DNA of 64,000 nucleotides, from positions 310,001 through 374,000 of the forward strand of contig JAHBBC010000003.1 of the NCBI GenBank assembly GCA_019915015.1, written 5' to 3'. The stretch comes from Auriscalpium vulgare (taxonomy: Eukaryota; Basidiomycota; Agaricomycetes; Russulales; Auriscalpiaceae). The notes below the pieces were generated by a model. It saw only the letters and a list, made by a program, of their open reading frames with translations, ran no database searches and was not told where the DNA came from. Numbering within the stretch: the stretch's first letter is position 1; every line of letters begins with the position of its first letter. Shown in pieces: positions 33,432-44,601 of the stretch. A program made the translations under genes and the position numbers.

Positions 33432-34447
33432 CTAATCCACTTTACGGGCCCACTTCCTCCCATATGATGCTGGCTGGGCCTGGTGCGCGGGTTGCGAGCC
33501 TGGAGCAGGCGACTGCGGCGGAACGACAATGTCGAACTTCTCCTGGAACTTCTCGACGGACACGGGCTGATGCGCCGGGGACGCGCGCGTATCCGCGACC
33601 CAGTACGTCCACATCTGCACGCCGAGCACGATGTTCAGGAATAGCGCGACGGCGAAGCCTGCTGAGACGACGACATCGCCGACCTCCTGTGCGGTGGTGA
33701 ACAGGCGCGCGGCGCACCCGCCGATCTGCGCGAGCACGGCCACGGCAGATAGTTGCCCGGTCGAGCGTGCGCGAGCGTTCTGCATTATCTGTGGGATCTT
33801 GGAGAAAAGCGAGATGGGCACAGTCGAAAGCTGCAGGAGCGCGAGCACGTTGTGTGGCACGGTGGCGAGGGCGACCGCGTTGATGAGCGTGAAGAACACA
33901 AGGCCTGCGAGGAGGCCGTTAGGGTTTGGGGCAGGCCCTGTAAGTGCACGGTGCTGCGCGGGCTGGGAAGAGTAGAGGGCGATAAGGAGGGTGATGACGA
34001 TGTTTTGCGCCGTCAGGAAGAGGTTCTCGCCGTATGTCGAAAACGGGAAGTGATTACGCGCGGAGTAGGCAAGGGTGATGGCATATGCGAGCGTCTCCAG
34101 GATGTAGGACGGTAGTGAGACACCACGCGCGGACTTTGCATTCAGGACTGCCGTTGCGTTCGGTGGTGAGCGCTTTGGTTCGGAAGGAGAGGCACGTACT
34201 GAGGAGCAGCTGGGGCACCTTCATGACGGAGCCTCCTACAACGATGCCGAGGCCCAGTCCCTTGGACAGCGAGTACTTCAAGCACTCGACATCCTCGAGG
34301 TTCAGGTTCTCTACTAGGGACACGTAGCATTTCTGAGACGCGCGTTAGGGCGGGCGAATGCGCGCAACTGTGCACCCGCACCTGTCCTACGACGGATACT
34401 CCGAGGTCCTTGATGAACCAAGGGAGGTTGCGAGTGAATGCGGTCAT
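33432..34447 (-). CDS. MPDU1: MPDU1-family PQ-loop protein
   Basis: This is the mannose-P-dolichol utilisation defect 1 (Lec35) protein, an ER multi-spanning PQ-loop protein needed for use of dolichol-phosphate sugars in glycosylation. It starts MTAFTRNLPWFIKDLGVSVV at 34447. Exons then encode NLNLEDVECLKYSLSKGLGL and GIVVGGSVMKVPQLLL (first PQ motif), then GVSLPSYILETLAYAITLAY, and a final exon with SKIPQIMQNARARSTGQLSA (second PQ motif) and FAVALFLNIVLGVQMWTYW. The C-terminus is Pro/Gln-rich and basic (GRKWARKVD). The TAG is at 33432-33434. The two K-[VI]-PQ motifs and the transmembrane spacing match the family. It is divergent from eIF3e, with 170 bp between the start codons. Confidence 0.92.
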
Positions 34448-34617
34448 GGCGGTTGCTGCTGAAGGAGTGTGGGGTCTGGGGGACGGACCACGGCGCCTTG
34501 TCGCAGCGCCAGGCGTTGTATGAGCAGAGCACGTGGCACGAAATTTATGGCCTCAGAGCTGCCTCAGAGTCACCGTCTCCTCCTTAACCGTCCCCTCTGC
34601 TCATCGAGCCCTCAAAA

Positions 34618-36210
34618 ATGGCCGAATACGACCTCACAAAGACGATCATCCCCTACCTGGACCGCCATTTTGCTTTTCCTCTGCTTGCACATGTTGTGGA
34701 CCTCAGCATCTTCCCTGCCGAGGATGTCGCCGCAGCCCAGTATGAGCTTGCGAAGGGCACAAACATGGTGGACTATGCTGTGAATCTCTACGAGCAACTG
34801 AACCCAGATACTGAGATCCCTGAGGGTGCGTCCTGCTTTGGCGATGCGATCCATGTGCTTCTCTGAGACTATCGATAGAATTTGCGGACAAGAGGGAAAA
34901 GGCCGTCTCGACAAACGAGCGGCTGCAACAAGAGGCTCAGGCCGTCTTGGACGTGATCGAGAATCCCGATGTCGTGCAAGCATTGCGACAGGACAAGAAT
35001 CAGAATTTGACCTATCTCAAGGATAACTACGGTGTGAGTGCCTCACGTCCTTGCTCGGCCTGTGCACAGTACGACTTTTTTGCAGCTCACCCTCGAGCAA
35101 ATCACCGCGCTTTACAACTTCGGCCAATTCCAATATACATACGGGAACTACTCAGGCGCCGCGGACTACCTGTATCATTTCCGTGTCCTGTCGACGGACA
35201 CCGACCTGAACACCTCCGCACACTGGGGCAAACTCGCGTCGGACATCCTCACCGGCAAATGGGATGTCGCACTGGAGGAGCTCAATACGCTTCGCGAGTC
35301 CATCGACGCTCGTGCCGCCTCAGCGCCGCTCCTCCCCACATCTTCGCACATCGAGTCCCTCAGCTCGCTGCACTCGCGGACCTGGCTCATCCACTGGTCG
35401 CTCTTTGTATACTTCAACCACCCCTCGGGGCGCACGCTGCTCCTTGAGACGTTCCTCGCGCCCGCATATCTCAACACCATCCAGTCCGCATCGCCGTGGA
35501 TCCTGCGCTACCTCGCCGTCGCGGCGATCCTCTCGCGCAAGGCACAGCAAGCCACCCCGGGCGGTGCACCGACGAGCTCGCGCGTGCGCCACGCGATCCG
35601 CGAGATCGTCAAGATCGTGCAGCTAGAGGAGTATCAGTACTCGGACCCCGTCACGCGCTTCCTCAAAGAGCTCTACGTTGAGTTCGATTTCGAAGCCGCG
35701 CAGCGCGAGTTGCAGATCGCCGAGCGGGTGGTCGCGGATGACTTCTTCCTGGGCGAGTTCAGGGAAGAGTTCCTGGACAACGCGCGATACCTCATCAGCG
35801 AGGCTTACTGCCGGATACACCAGCGCATTGACATTGCGTAAGTTCTTTCCTGATTTCCCAGTTGCTGCAGCTCATCCCGAAATCTCTAGCGACCTATCGG
35901 ACCGTCTCAACCTTTCACGCGACGAGGGCGAGAAATGGATTGTCAACCTTATCCGAGACACCCGCATGGGTGCGGATGCTAAAATTGATCTCGAGAAGGT
36001 GCGGCTGCTCTCCCGTCTGCCATTGTTCTCCGATCCTGACCCGAACGCACCAACCAACAGAATGTCATCGAGATCAACCGGCCAGCGCTGCCCGTATACC
36101 AATCCGTCATTGAAAAGACGCGTGGCTTGTCCATCCGCACACAAGCGCTCGGCGCCGCGATGGTTCGCGCCGGCACGCAACAGCCCGCGACGGTCGAGGG
36201 TGCTCGGTAG
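34618..36210 (+). CDS. eIF3e: Translation initiation factor eIF3 subunit e (INT6)
   Basis: The ATG at 34618 gives [20 protein letters not shown], then [19 protein letters not shown] and [17 protein letters not shown], the canonical eIF3e N-terminal domain. After a short intron come [20 protein letters not shown] and [20 protein letters not shown]-terminal PCI domain carries [71 protein letters not shown] and [17 protein letters not shown] final exon has [20 protein letters not shown] and ends [18 protein letters not shown], with the TAG at 36208-36210. The protein acts in the cytoplasmic 40S-binding eIF3 complex. Three to four introns are present. It converges on D-lactate dehydrogenase with a 176-bp gap. 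Confidence 0.95.
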
Positions 36211-36386
36211 TCTTTTGTCCTGCAGATTGCGGTGTTGGCATCCATTTCGCACGTATCTTGCTATCTTATGTTGTAGTGTACTCGAAATGTGCTGTATTCT
36301 TGGAAGATAGACCGGTGATGATCACCCTGATTACCGGTTACGAGTCTACTTGAAAGAGGCGAGTGAAGGACAGCATAGCTATCAGC

Positions 36387-38755
36387 TCAATGTGAGGAAT
36401 TCTCATCATCCTCGTCGGGGTATAGCTACACATTGCAACGTTATGGTGAGGAGAACTTTCAAGTCATTGAAGCACACACCTTGCCAGGGTTGAACAAGCC
36501 GAGTGGGTCGATTGCCTGTTTGATTGTTTTCATGAGGCGGACTGTTCCTTCGCCGAGCTCATTTCTATTTCGTGGTCGAGCGATCAGGGTTCGCTTGGTT
36601 TCAAAAGTAGGGAATCACTTACTTCAAGAACTCCTTCTTCCCGACCCCCACTCCGTGCTCGCCCGTGCCTACAAAATGTCATCAAAACCTTTGCCGTTGG
36701 AAGGGAAGACGAGCAGCTCACAGGTTCCGTCCAGTGCTATTGCGCGCTCGACCATCCTGTGGACGAGATGGCGCACGGTGTTCAGCTCCTCATCCGTCTT
36801 GAAGAGCAACAAGGCGTGGAAGTTACCTGTGTACAACTGTCAATTTCTGAACGAAAAGGATAGTTGAAGTTCCTACCATCCCCGACGTGCCCCACTATAG
36901 TGTACTTGATGCCCGACTGCTCGATGTCCTTCTGAGTCGCGTAGACAAGTTCCGGCAACTGCGATATAGGCACGCTGATTCCCACGAGAGTCAACTTTGG
37001 TTCGCCGTTCCAAGCACACCTCAGCATACCAAACATCCGTCGACCACGCCTTAGCGCCTTCGCCTCCGTACGCCAAGCCTGAGTAGAGGGCATTCTTGCG
37101 GTCCGTCCACATGGTGTTGGCCTCGTCAGCGTCTTTCGCGAGAGTCCAGCGAGTGCCGCCGTGTTTCGCCGCGACCTCCTTTACGATGCGTGCGCTTTCT
37201 TTGAGCGATATCTCCGAAGGGCCCTGCAGCTTGAAGAACAAGTGGTCCGCGACCTCATATTGCCGGTTCAACGACCCATAAAGATTGGTCGCGTGCATGA
37301 ATTTTGCGTCAGTCAGCTCGACGCATTCTATTGGAGGTCAGGGGTGAAGTCCGGGGCAAGCAGGTTGCGCTTACGGATGCCGACACCGGTGGTGAGGATG
37401 TCGATGACGGCTTCCGTAGCCTTTCGGACGTTAGGGAACTGGACAGTTGCGACAGTTGTCGGCAGGAGAGGCGCGAGCCGAATGGTCACTGAGGGACAGG
37501 TCAAATATGGAGCGCAACAGAGAAGCGTTAACTCTCACCTTCAGTGACGATCCCAAGCGTGCCTTCGGCGCCAATAAATAACTTGGTGACGTCGAAGCCG
37601 GCAGAGGATTTTCGTGAGCGCTTCCGGGTCTTGATGACCTCGCCGGAGGGTAGAACGATGGTCTACTGGGCTTGAAGTGAAGAACATTGCGAGATGCCGA
37701 CCATAAAACTTACTGCATTCAAGAACCATTCGCCCTTGGCCGTACCGTAACGAACGGCGTTGGCTGAACAAACGTGGTTTAGTCCCTCCATGACCTGGGG
37801 ATAGCGGTGACTTACTTCCGGAGCAGCCTGTGCTCAACATTCCGCCTATGGTTGCTGTTGGGCCGGGGTCAATCTTGGGAATGAATAAGAATCTCAAAAA
37901 CAGTTATTTTTGGGGAGTTACTTACTGGAAAGAACAGTGGGATGCCCTTATCCTTCAGAGTTTCGTTGACTTCCATCCAGCCGACACCGGGTTGACAAAC
38001 CAAGTCGGAGTCCGCCTCTGGACAAGCTCGTTGCGTCAAATTTTACAGCGCAAGTTCGGGGGAAACATACCGTGTATCTGGATAATCTTGTCCATCCTCG
38101 AAACGTCCACGCATATGCCGCCGTCTTCTCTCTGCATCGCATGTCGTTGTCAAATCGACGCATAACTTCGTAGTTGGCTGACCCACACCAAGGAAGTGAC
38201 CTTCGAGTGCTGTACCGCCAGAGTACGGGATGACAGGCATCCGATACTTATTCGCTATCTTGACCACTTTGACGACCTCTTCTGTGGACGTGGGGTATAC
38301 GACGACGGTATGGGGGTTACCTGTTCGGATGCAACGTGGGTTTTCACGCGTCTCAGGAGAACTTAGAAGCAAGCAAACGCACCAGGATGCCATGTATTAG
38401 GAGATATACCATGGGCAGACAGGTTGTCATGATCGGTGGTCACAACGTCGTCCAGGGGGAAGGCCGCCTTGAGCTCCTTGATCGCGCGAGCAAAGTCGTC
38501 CGGCGTGCCATACACGGGCTTCTTGCCGGCTGTCGCGTCTGCATGGTGTCCTGTGGAGATCGTGCCAATATAGTATCCTGCGGCACCTAACAAAGAACCT
38601 CCTAGAGCGAGAACGAGGCGACTTGGGAGGCTCGTCGCAGATGTGGTCCGAGTTGACGTGCTGGTGAAGGCGACATGCGCGTTGGTCACAGAGGCGTGAC
38701 GTCGACAGACTGCGACGAATCTGCCGCTCTGCTTCGCCCACTGTCTAAGGAGCAT
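36387..38755 (-). CDS. DLD1: D-lactate dehydrogenase (cytochrome), FAD-linked
   Basis: This is a mitochondrial D-lactate:cytochrome c oxidoreductase of the FAD-binding PCMH (GlcD/DLD1) family. It starts [19 protein letters not shown] at 38755, a mitochondrial presequence, followed by a hydrophobic segment [19 protein letters not shown] that likely anchors it in the inner membrane. The FAD-binding domain has [67 protein letters not shown] and [13 protein letters not shown]. The C-terminal oxidase domain has [40 protein letters not shown] and [16 protein letters not shown], which bear the conserved histidines, and FNPGK spliced to [12 protein letters not shown]. About nine short introns are present. 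The stop is at 36387-36389. Confidence 0.9.
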
Positions 38756-38898
38756 GTCGCGGCGCGGACAAAGGTGTGATGATGCAGAGCAAACTCGGAC
38801 TCGTTGTGCCCACGACAATATTTGGAAGCTTCGCGCAGCAATTGCGCAATATGTATGTATGCGTCCCGCGGCCGCCCCGCGTCTTCAACTTGACTTGC

Positions 38899-40261
38899 AT
38901 GCTGCGCTGCAGACGCTTCCGTTCTTTGCGACATGCCAAGACTACATATCACTCCGGTCCAAGGAACGACGGCCCACGCACAAGGCCGGTGACAGTAGCC
39001 GCCTTGCAGCCTGAGCCACACAGGGTTACACCGACCCGACGCACTTCCAATTTGTCTGCAGAGCGAAGCCTTCAAGCTTGGCTCCATTGGACGCGACGAG
39101 GGGCCGCTGGCTCTCTGGCGGTCGGGGGGCTCTCTGGCGGCGTTGGTCTCCCACCGAGTGGGGACCCGCCTTCTGTCGCGTTAGTTCTCTCTGTCATTTT
39201 AGGCCTGCCAGCTGCTCTGTGGGTATACAAAGTGCGCCCCGCCCATTTCTCCCACTATGCCAACTGAACGATTGCCGTACTAGTGTCTGGTCATGTACGT
39301 CTTTCAGCGGAAGATAATCTACATGGGTATCTATTTAGTCTCTCTGCTCCTACTTGGTATTCCTCACCACTTCTCAGGTTATGCCCCGCTGGGATCGAGG
39401 GAGGAAACCCTGGCCGATGTGCGCTCGTCAATACCCACAGCCGTCAGTTGTGACGAAGTCGCACTTCGATCCCCAACCGGCGACGTCCTGTCAGGCCTCC
39501 ACCTGCGCACGGACTCACTAGGCAAGCCGCGCAACGTCATAGTCTATCTTCAAGGTGAGCGCGAATTTTCCCCCGCTATGTGTTGCGGCTGATCATGCCT
39601 CTCAGGCAACGCGGGCAGCCCCCTTCACCGCATCCCGGTCTTCACAACTCTGCTCAGTGCTATTCCATCTCTCGCTATCATCGCCATCGCTCCTCGTTCC
39701 TATTGGACGTCCACCCCAACCCGCCCTACACAAGACGGTATCATCGCCGACTATACTTGCATTCTCAAACACGCGGCCTTCCTATACCCTGACGCGACAT
39801 TGACTGTCTATGGACACTCGCTAGGTGGGGCTGCGGCTGCGTGTGTGCTTGCACAGCTTCCCGCGGCCGATTTGCCATCCCTGCGTGGCCTGATCCTGGA
39901 AAATCCCTTTGCCTCGATCCCAGGCATGGTGCGCGCCCTCTATCCCCAGCGTTGGCTTCCGTACCACTACATGGGCCCACTCGTCTGGGATAAATGGGAC
40001 GCATGCCTAGCTGTTGAAACGGCGGAAGAAGGTTCGGCGCTGCGCGCCCTGATCTCTGACATGCTTGTGTTGGTGAGCGAAAAGGACGAAGTCGTGCCGA
40101 CGGTCATGGGCAAGGAGCTATTCGCGAGAAGTCAGGGTATCGGGCGCGCAGTTGGCTCCAGGAGGTTAGTAGTGGTGCGCAGTGCACTGCACGAAGATGC
40201 GTGGAGACAGCGGGAGTGGCGTCAAGAGATGAAGTCGTATTTTGTGAAGCTCGGCTCTTGA
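38899..40261 (+). CDS. BEM46/ABHD13-like alpha/beta hydrolase
   Basis: This is a membrane-anchored serine hydrolase. The 5' end is uncertain: an exon ending near 39229 encodes a transmembrane helix (SVALVLSVILGLPAALWVYK), and its first in-frame ATG is at 38899; a shorter or spliced leader is possible. Exon 2 gives MYVFQRKIIYM, and a short intron then joins to GYAPLGSREETLADV, the usual BEM46 beginning. Core motifs are NVIVYLQGNAGSPLHR (oxyanion loop), VYGHSLGGAAAACVL (nucleophile Ser in GHSLG), ILENPFASIPGM, LVLVSEKDEVVP (acid) and SALHEDAW (catalytic His). The stop is at 40259-40261. The family includes fungal Bem46 polarity-related proteins and acyl-protein or lipid hydrolases. The substrate is unknown. 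Confidence 0.82.
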
Positions 40262-40618
40262 CAATAGCCTACATCACAATTGGATGTACTCTGAAATGCT
40301 GACATCCGGGCCATGCCGTGCGTCTCCGATTCCTTGATTGCTGTGTATATGCTGATTTGAAATCCCTCAGCAAACGCACTACTACTACTAGTGGTGACCC
40401 ACGAACTATCTGTCTCCCGAATAGCCGGACGTGATGATGCTCCTGGTTCGATCATGATCATTCCTGCAAGAATCGGCGAAGAGCATTTGGTGTTCTTCAC
40501 ACAGGCACAATATCTTCATCAGTACCAGGTTTTTTTATTGCACTGCAAAGCACGGTAAACGGCCTCGACCGGGTGCGGGCGCAAACGAATATGAAGGGTA
40601 TATTGTATCTTGGGCTAC
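40262..40618. other. Intergenic region between convergent hydrolase and GMC genes
   Basis: No gene is recognised. A short run of TACTACTACTAGTGG near 40379-40393 is noted. Otherwise this appears to be the 3' untranslated sequence of both genes. Confidence 0.45.
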
Positions 40619-42123
40619 TCACGCAGCGTAGCCAAGTAGTATCATATCAGCACACTTCTCGGCGATAGCATAGACTAAAGCCTGTGGGTGCGTCGCAGGG
40701 ACATCGGGAAATATGCTGGCATCCGCGATGCGCAGGTTATGGATCCCATACACCCGCAGCTCGTCGTCGACCACTCCTGGTCGTGCATCGTCCGCAGGAG
40801 CCATGCGACACGAGCTTGAGTAGTGGTACATCGTGTCCATGTTAGCCTTGATATACGCGTCCAGCGACGCGTCGTCGGCCGCCGTCGGCACGTTGAGGTC
40901 TTCCAGCGGAAATTCGCCTTCCCGCATCTCACGCGCAATACAGAGCACAACGCGCAGCGCCGCACGAAGCGCGCCGCCGTCCTAGTGAGGTATCGCATGT
41001 CGCAGATGGGGTCCGCGTTCGGGTCCGTGGAGCGCAAGCGCACCGTGCCGTGCGACTGGGACTTGAGCAGGCCTGCGTTGAGGCCGAAAAATCCCCTCGA
41101 CTTGTCGGCGTTTGAGACACGAACGTCGGCGATGGGGCACTGGAGTTGTGCTGACTGAGTTGCGAACATGAGAGTCGTGGAATATTAGGACGTACTGCTA
41201 TCACACAGAAGTCCGGCAGGTTTTTCGGGTCCTGGCTGTCCGCCGTGTGCTCCTCCAGGAGCGCGTCGGGAGTTCCCTCATCAGATACGAGAGATGACAG
41301 TCCAAAAACCTCCACCTCAACCATGGTTCCCAAGAGCCAGCCAGTGCCGAACCGGAAGTAACTATAGATCTCCCTGAAGAGCACCATGGGGCGTCTGATC
41401 ATTGCCCACAAGGAATCAGAGAGTGGAGAGTTGTAGGACGTTGGAACGAGTATATGGTCTTGCTGCGGGCCAATTTCATCATTACGCGACGGACGAAAGT
41501 CGGGAAGATCGATGTGCGTACGAGGCTGTTCCCTACACCGGGGGCGTCGAGCACCACGTCGAGTCCCACTTCTCGGAGGTGGTCATTCGGACCCACTCCA
41601 CTGCATGGCTTTAGTTTTCATACTGCTCGAATAAAGCGCGATTCACCTCAGCATAAGTAATTGAGGAGTGCGCAGAGCGCCACATGACATAACTACTTCC
41701 TTGCGAGCGGAAACAGTCCGCACACGAGCTCCATCATCTCTCAACTCGACGCCGGGGCCCGGTGGCACGCAGACAGCCATCCGCTCCGCGTGACATCACA
41801 ATCTTGGAAGATGGGCACAGACGTGCAGGTGGACACCAGCGGCATGAAGAAATGACTGCGGGAGATACTGGCGCGGAACGCAGATGAGCGCGTGCCATTA
41901 GCTTCGATAGTGAACTGCATCTTGTTGCATCCCACGCTGGGCTCGAAGGGAGAGCGCATGTCACCAATCCCCGGAAAGCCCATTCTCTCAATCGCTTCTG
42001 CGGCCCTGGAGTCGGAACTGAGTGGAGCCAAGAAACACAGTGAGTCCACTGAGCTCTGAAACACACCTGGTGGATGATTTGAAGTGATAGCTATCGAACG
42101 AGCGCACTTGCACTAGTGCTGCC

Positions 42124-42281
42124 ACGGTTCGGTTCGGTCCGGTTCAGGCCAAAATTTTTGGAACCCCGAACCGGACCGTTGGTTCAGTTCACAGAATTTC
42201 TGAACCCCGAACTGGACCACATCGAACCGGTTCAGCTGGTTCGGTTCTGGTTCAAACTTGGTTCGAACCAAGAACCAATTC
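42124..42281 (+). repeat. Left subterminal GGTTC/GAACC array of copy A
   Basis: About 160 bp inside the left terminus consists largely of degenerate GGTTCGG, GGTTCAG, GAACCGG and GAACCCC units, including the palindromes GAACCGGTTC and GGTTCGAACC. Subterminal repeats of this sort are transposase-binding regions in known hAT elements. The same array is at 49402-49559 in copy B in the opposite orientation. Confidence 0.8.
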
Positions 42282-43795
42282 AAATTTGCTTATTTTTCAG
42301 TCAGAAACATAAGAAGGCTATATGTCATTGCCAAGTGTAGCTAAGAACCACACAGGTGCCTGCCTCCTCAGGAATCAGGATATTGAGCAAGTCAGGCAAC
42401 TCAGGTGGACTGGCCATGGGATTACTTCAGCAAGCGCACATACAACAAGTGTACATGCGCACTCACAACACTTTACGAAGGCACAAGCAACTTAGCACAT
42501 TCTCTCTTCACTCTAGCTCAATGCTCAAGGATTTCTCAAGCTCAATGGGAGTCGCTCTTTTTTTTGAGACCTCTACAGCCTCGTGACTGGTCCTTTTGGT
42601 TAGCTTCAGGGACATGCACCTTGTGGATTCCGCAAGGCACTGTTCCCTACACAATTGTTACCCAATCAACCATTTCCCTATTTGTTATCCTTCAAGCGTG
42701 TCGCACCCTCTCGTCATAGGTCATGCGGACCTGATTTTCCCAAAAAGGTGGAGAGAGAGACAGAGGATGAACGAAGAGCTGTTCCCTCAAGCAGGCGACT
42801 GGAATACCTCAATGGAGCATGCAAGGTGAGGGAAGGAAAGCAAGATTGCTTGTATTCCATAATAAGATTTCCGTCTCGTCAATCGATATTACGCTCCCAT
42901 GCCATATTTCGCCCACCGTGTTTGCCTAAGCCTGTTTGACTTGGCGACTCTTCGCTAGGTCTTTTCTTGGTCTCGGAAAGTTCGTTCGCGTGTTCAAGCC
43001 ATGGCGTCCCATTATGGTGATTCACTATGGTGCCCGAGGAGCGCTACTTGTGGATTCTTGAGCTGTGAAGTCTCGGGTGTCGACTCCCAAGGGTAGATTG
43101 CTTAGTCATCACTTGTACCAGTACACTCTATGTGTGCGCACATAGGCTACTTCTCACGGTTCACCAGTACCGCGCCCCTCCCTGCCACCTACCCGACACT
43201 TCCCACCGTGTCACCTCCCTCCGCTGGCTCTCTCTCTCGCCTTGGTTCGCCGAACCTTCGCCGCCCAGCTCCGCCCTCATCAGATTTCCATCAGAACGCA
43301 CAGCCCACGCCCTCCCAACTTATTGCTGACGTTGTGACTCGCAACATTCCCATGCAACTCGGGTACCGCCCCAGTTGGCCATTGTCCCTGCAACCATTTT
43401 TCTCCTCATTGTTCCGGCTGTTCCCGCCTCCCGCGACCCGGCACCCTCCAGCGCTCTAGGATTATGGTTATAGACAGCTTACCACCCTACTACCTGTGGG
43501 TGCCCATCACCGCCACCCATAGTAATTTCTTCTGCTAGTGCTACATGTAGAATGCAGCACATCACATGTTTAACCTTCCTCAATACGCAACCAGCAGGTG
43601 CCGTGCAGCTGACATCAACGGGGACTCGGAGCCTCCGACTGCGCACGATTGTAAGGGCAGATGATCCATTTGATTGAGATTCTTGTTTGGATTTGTCCCC
43701 TCATAGCAATTCATGTACTCATTCACCATTTATTCTAGTAAGCACATTGTATTTCCTATTAATTTTGCCAACACAGAGGTTGGGAAAAACTTCAT

Positions 43796-43961
43796 GGTTC
43801 GGTTGGTTCGGACCAGGTTCGAACCATACCCTTTGGTTCACCACCCGCTGAACCGTGAACCGGACCGCTGGTTCAGGTTCAGCTCAACCTTGAACCTGAA
43901 CCGGACCAAGCCCCGAACCGAACCTGGTTCAGGTTCGAACCATGGTTCAGAACCGAACCGC
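43796..43961 (+). repeat. Right subterminal GGTTC/GAACC array of copy A
   Basis: This 165-bp stretch is dense in the same unit (ATGGTTCGGTTGGTTCGG, CAGGTTCGAACC, CTGAACCGTGAACCGG, CTTGAACCTGAACCGG). It mirrors the left array and corresponds to 47729-47894 in copy B. The arrangement would let each element end fold into an imperfect hairpin. Confidence 0.8.
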
Positions 43962-44601
43962 GGCAGCACTAACTTGCACAGGTCCTGTTCAAATGACATC
44001 AAGTCGAGGAGAAAGTACGGCACACATAGAACTCAATTACCATTTGAGCCATGATACTCTCGAGGAGAGGGACCTATCCAACGCTCCGACTTGTCAAAGT
44101 AGGGCTTCAGCTCCTTGTACGACCATCCTGCTCTGCCGTCCTGGCTCCAGGCATTGTACTCGGCTGGGACACCACACGTATACTGCGAGCCATTGCTGCG
44201 CGTAGTTCCGGCCAAGCCGCGTCCGGAGATGAGCGTGAAGGCGCGTTCAAGCTGATCATCACGGGCACTTTGTATCACAGTGCTGTGCCGGCCGTCTGAC
44301 CAGTGATGGAAGGATAGAAGGGGCGTCTTGTGGAGCCACCTACGGCACAGCGTAAGTGTTCGGTGGCGAGCAAAGATATGCACAGCTACTGACGAATCAC
44401 CAGCATCACCTTTCTCGAGTCTCGACAAGAAGGACAGTGAACCTCCACGCATCCAGCATTTCCACCTGTGCCGACCTGCGATGAAATCAGAGGCGCTCTG
44501 AGAGAAGGCTGCGACATACCGCCCAGGACAATAAAATCGTACTCGAAGTTATCCAAGGTGTCAATCCGCCTTTGTGCGTCGCTTCCTGTGAAGGGCCACA
44601 T

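Larger units (their letters stand above)
42114..43971 (+). mobile_element. Non-autonomous hAT-like DNA transposon, copy A
   Basis: This element of 1858 bp starts TAGTGCTGCCACGGTTCGGT and ends with the inverted match ACCGAACCGCGGCAGCACTA. It is flanked by a perfect 8-bp target duplication ACTTGCAC (42106-42113 and 43972-43979). An 8-bp duplication and TAGNG-type termini are the marks of the hAT superfamily. No frame longer than about 110 codons is present and no RNase-H-like transposase, BED finger or dimerisation motif was recognised, so it is classed as non-autonomous. A nearly identical inverted copy lies at 47719-49569. It is inserted in an exon of a GMC oxidoreductase. Confidence 0.9.
40619..44601 (-). 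pseudogene. GMC oxidoreductase split by a hAT-like element
   Basis: This is a glucose-methanol-choline (AA3-type) flavin oxidoreductase. Exon 1 starts MWPFTGSDAQRR and reaches NFEYDFIVLGG, which joins GGNAGC to form the Rossmann motif. Further blocks are ISGRGLAGTTRSNGSQY, AWSQDGRAGWSYKELKPYFD and YHGSNG spliced to GPVQV. At this point the 1858-bp transposon (42114-43971) is inserted in the exon, after which reading resumes RSFDSYHFKSS. Later blocks are GFPGIGDMRSPFEPSVGC, MSCGALRTPQLLMLS, PGVGNSLQDHILVPTSYN, HYSSSCRMAP (catalytic His), HNLRIADASIFPDVPATHPQ and the stop at 40619-40621. The region just after GGNAGC seems to shift frame (SRLEK in one frame, KVMLVI in another), so small lesions may predate or follow the insertion. 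A functional protein would require removal of the element from RNA or DNA. Confidence 0.85.

Noticed and set aside
42275..42282. GGTTCGAACC motifs resembling the tRNA B box in the transposon arms
   Set aside because: They occur many times as palindromes without an A box at the right distance and with no cloverleaf; they are part of the subterminal repeat array.
43130..43459. Pro/Ser-rich frames inside the transposon as a possible transposase
   Set aside because: Frames are short, a 4-bp indel between copies shifts the frame, and no hAT catalytic or dimerisation motif is seen.
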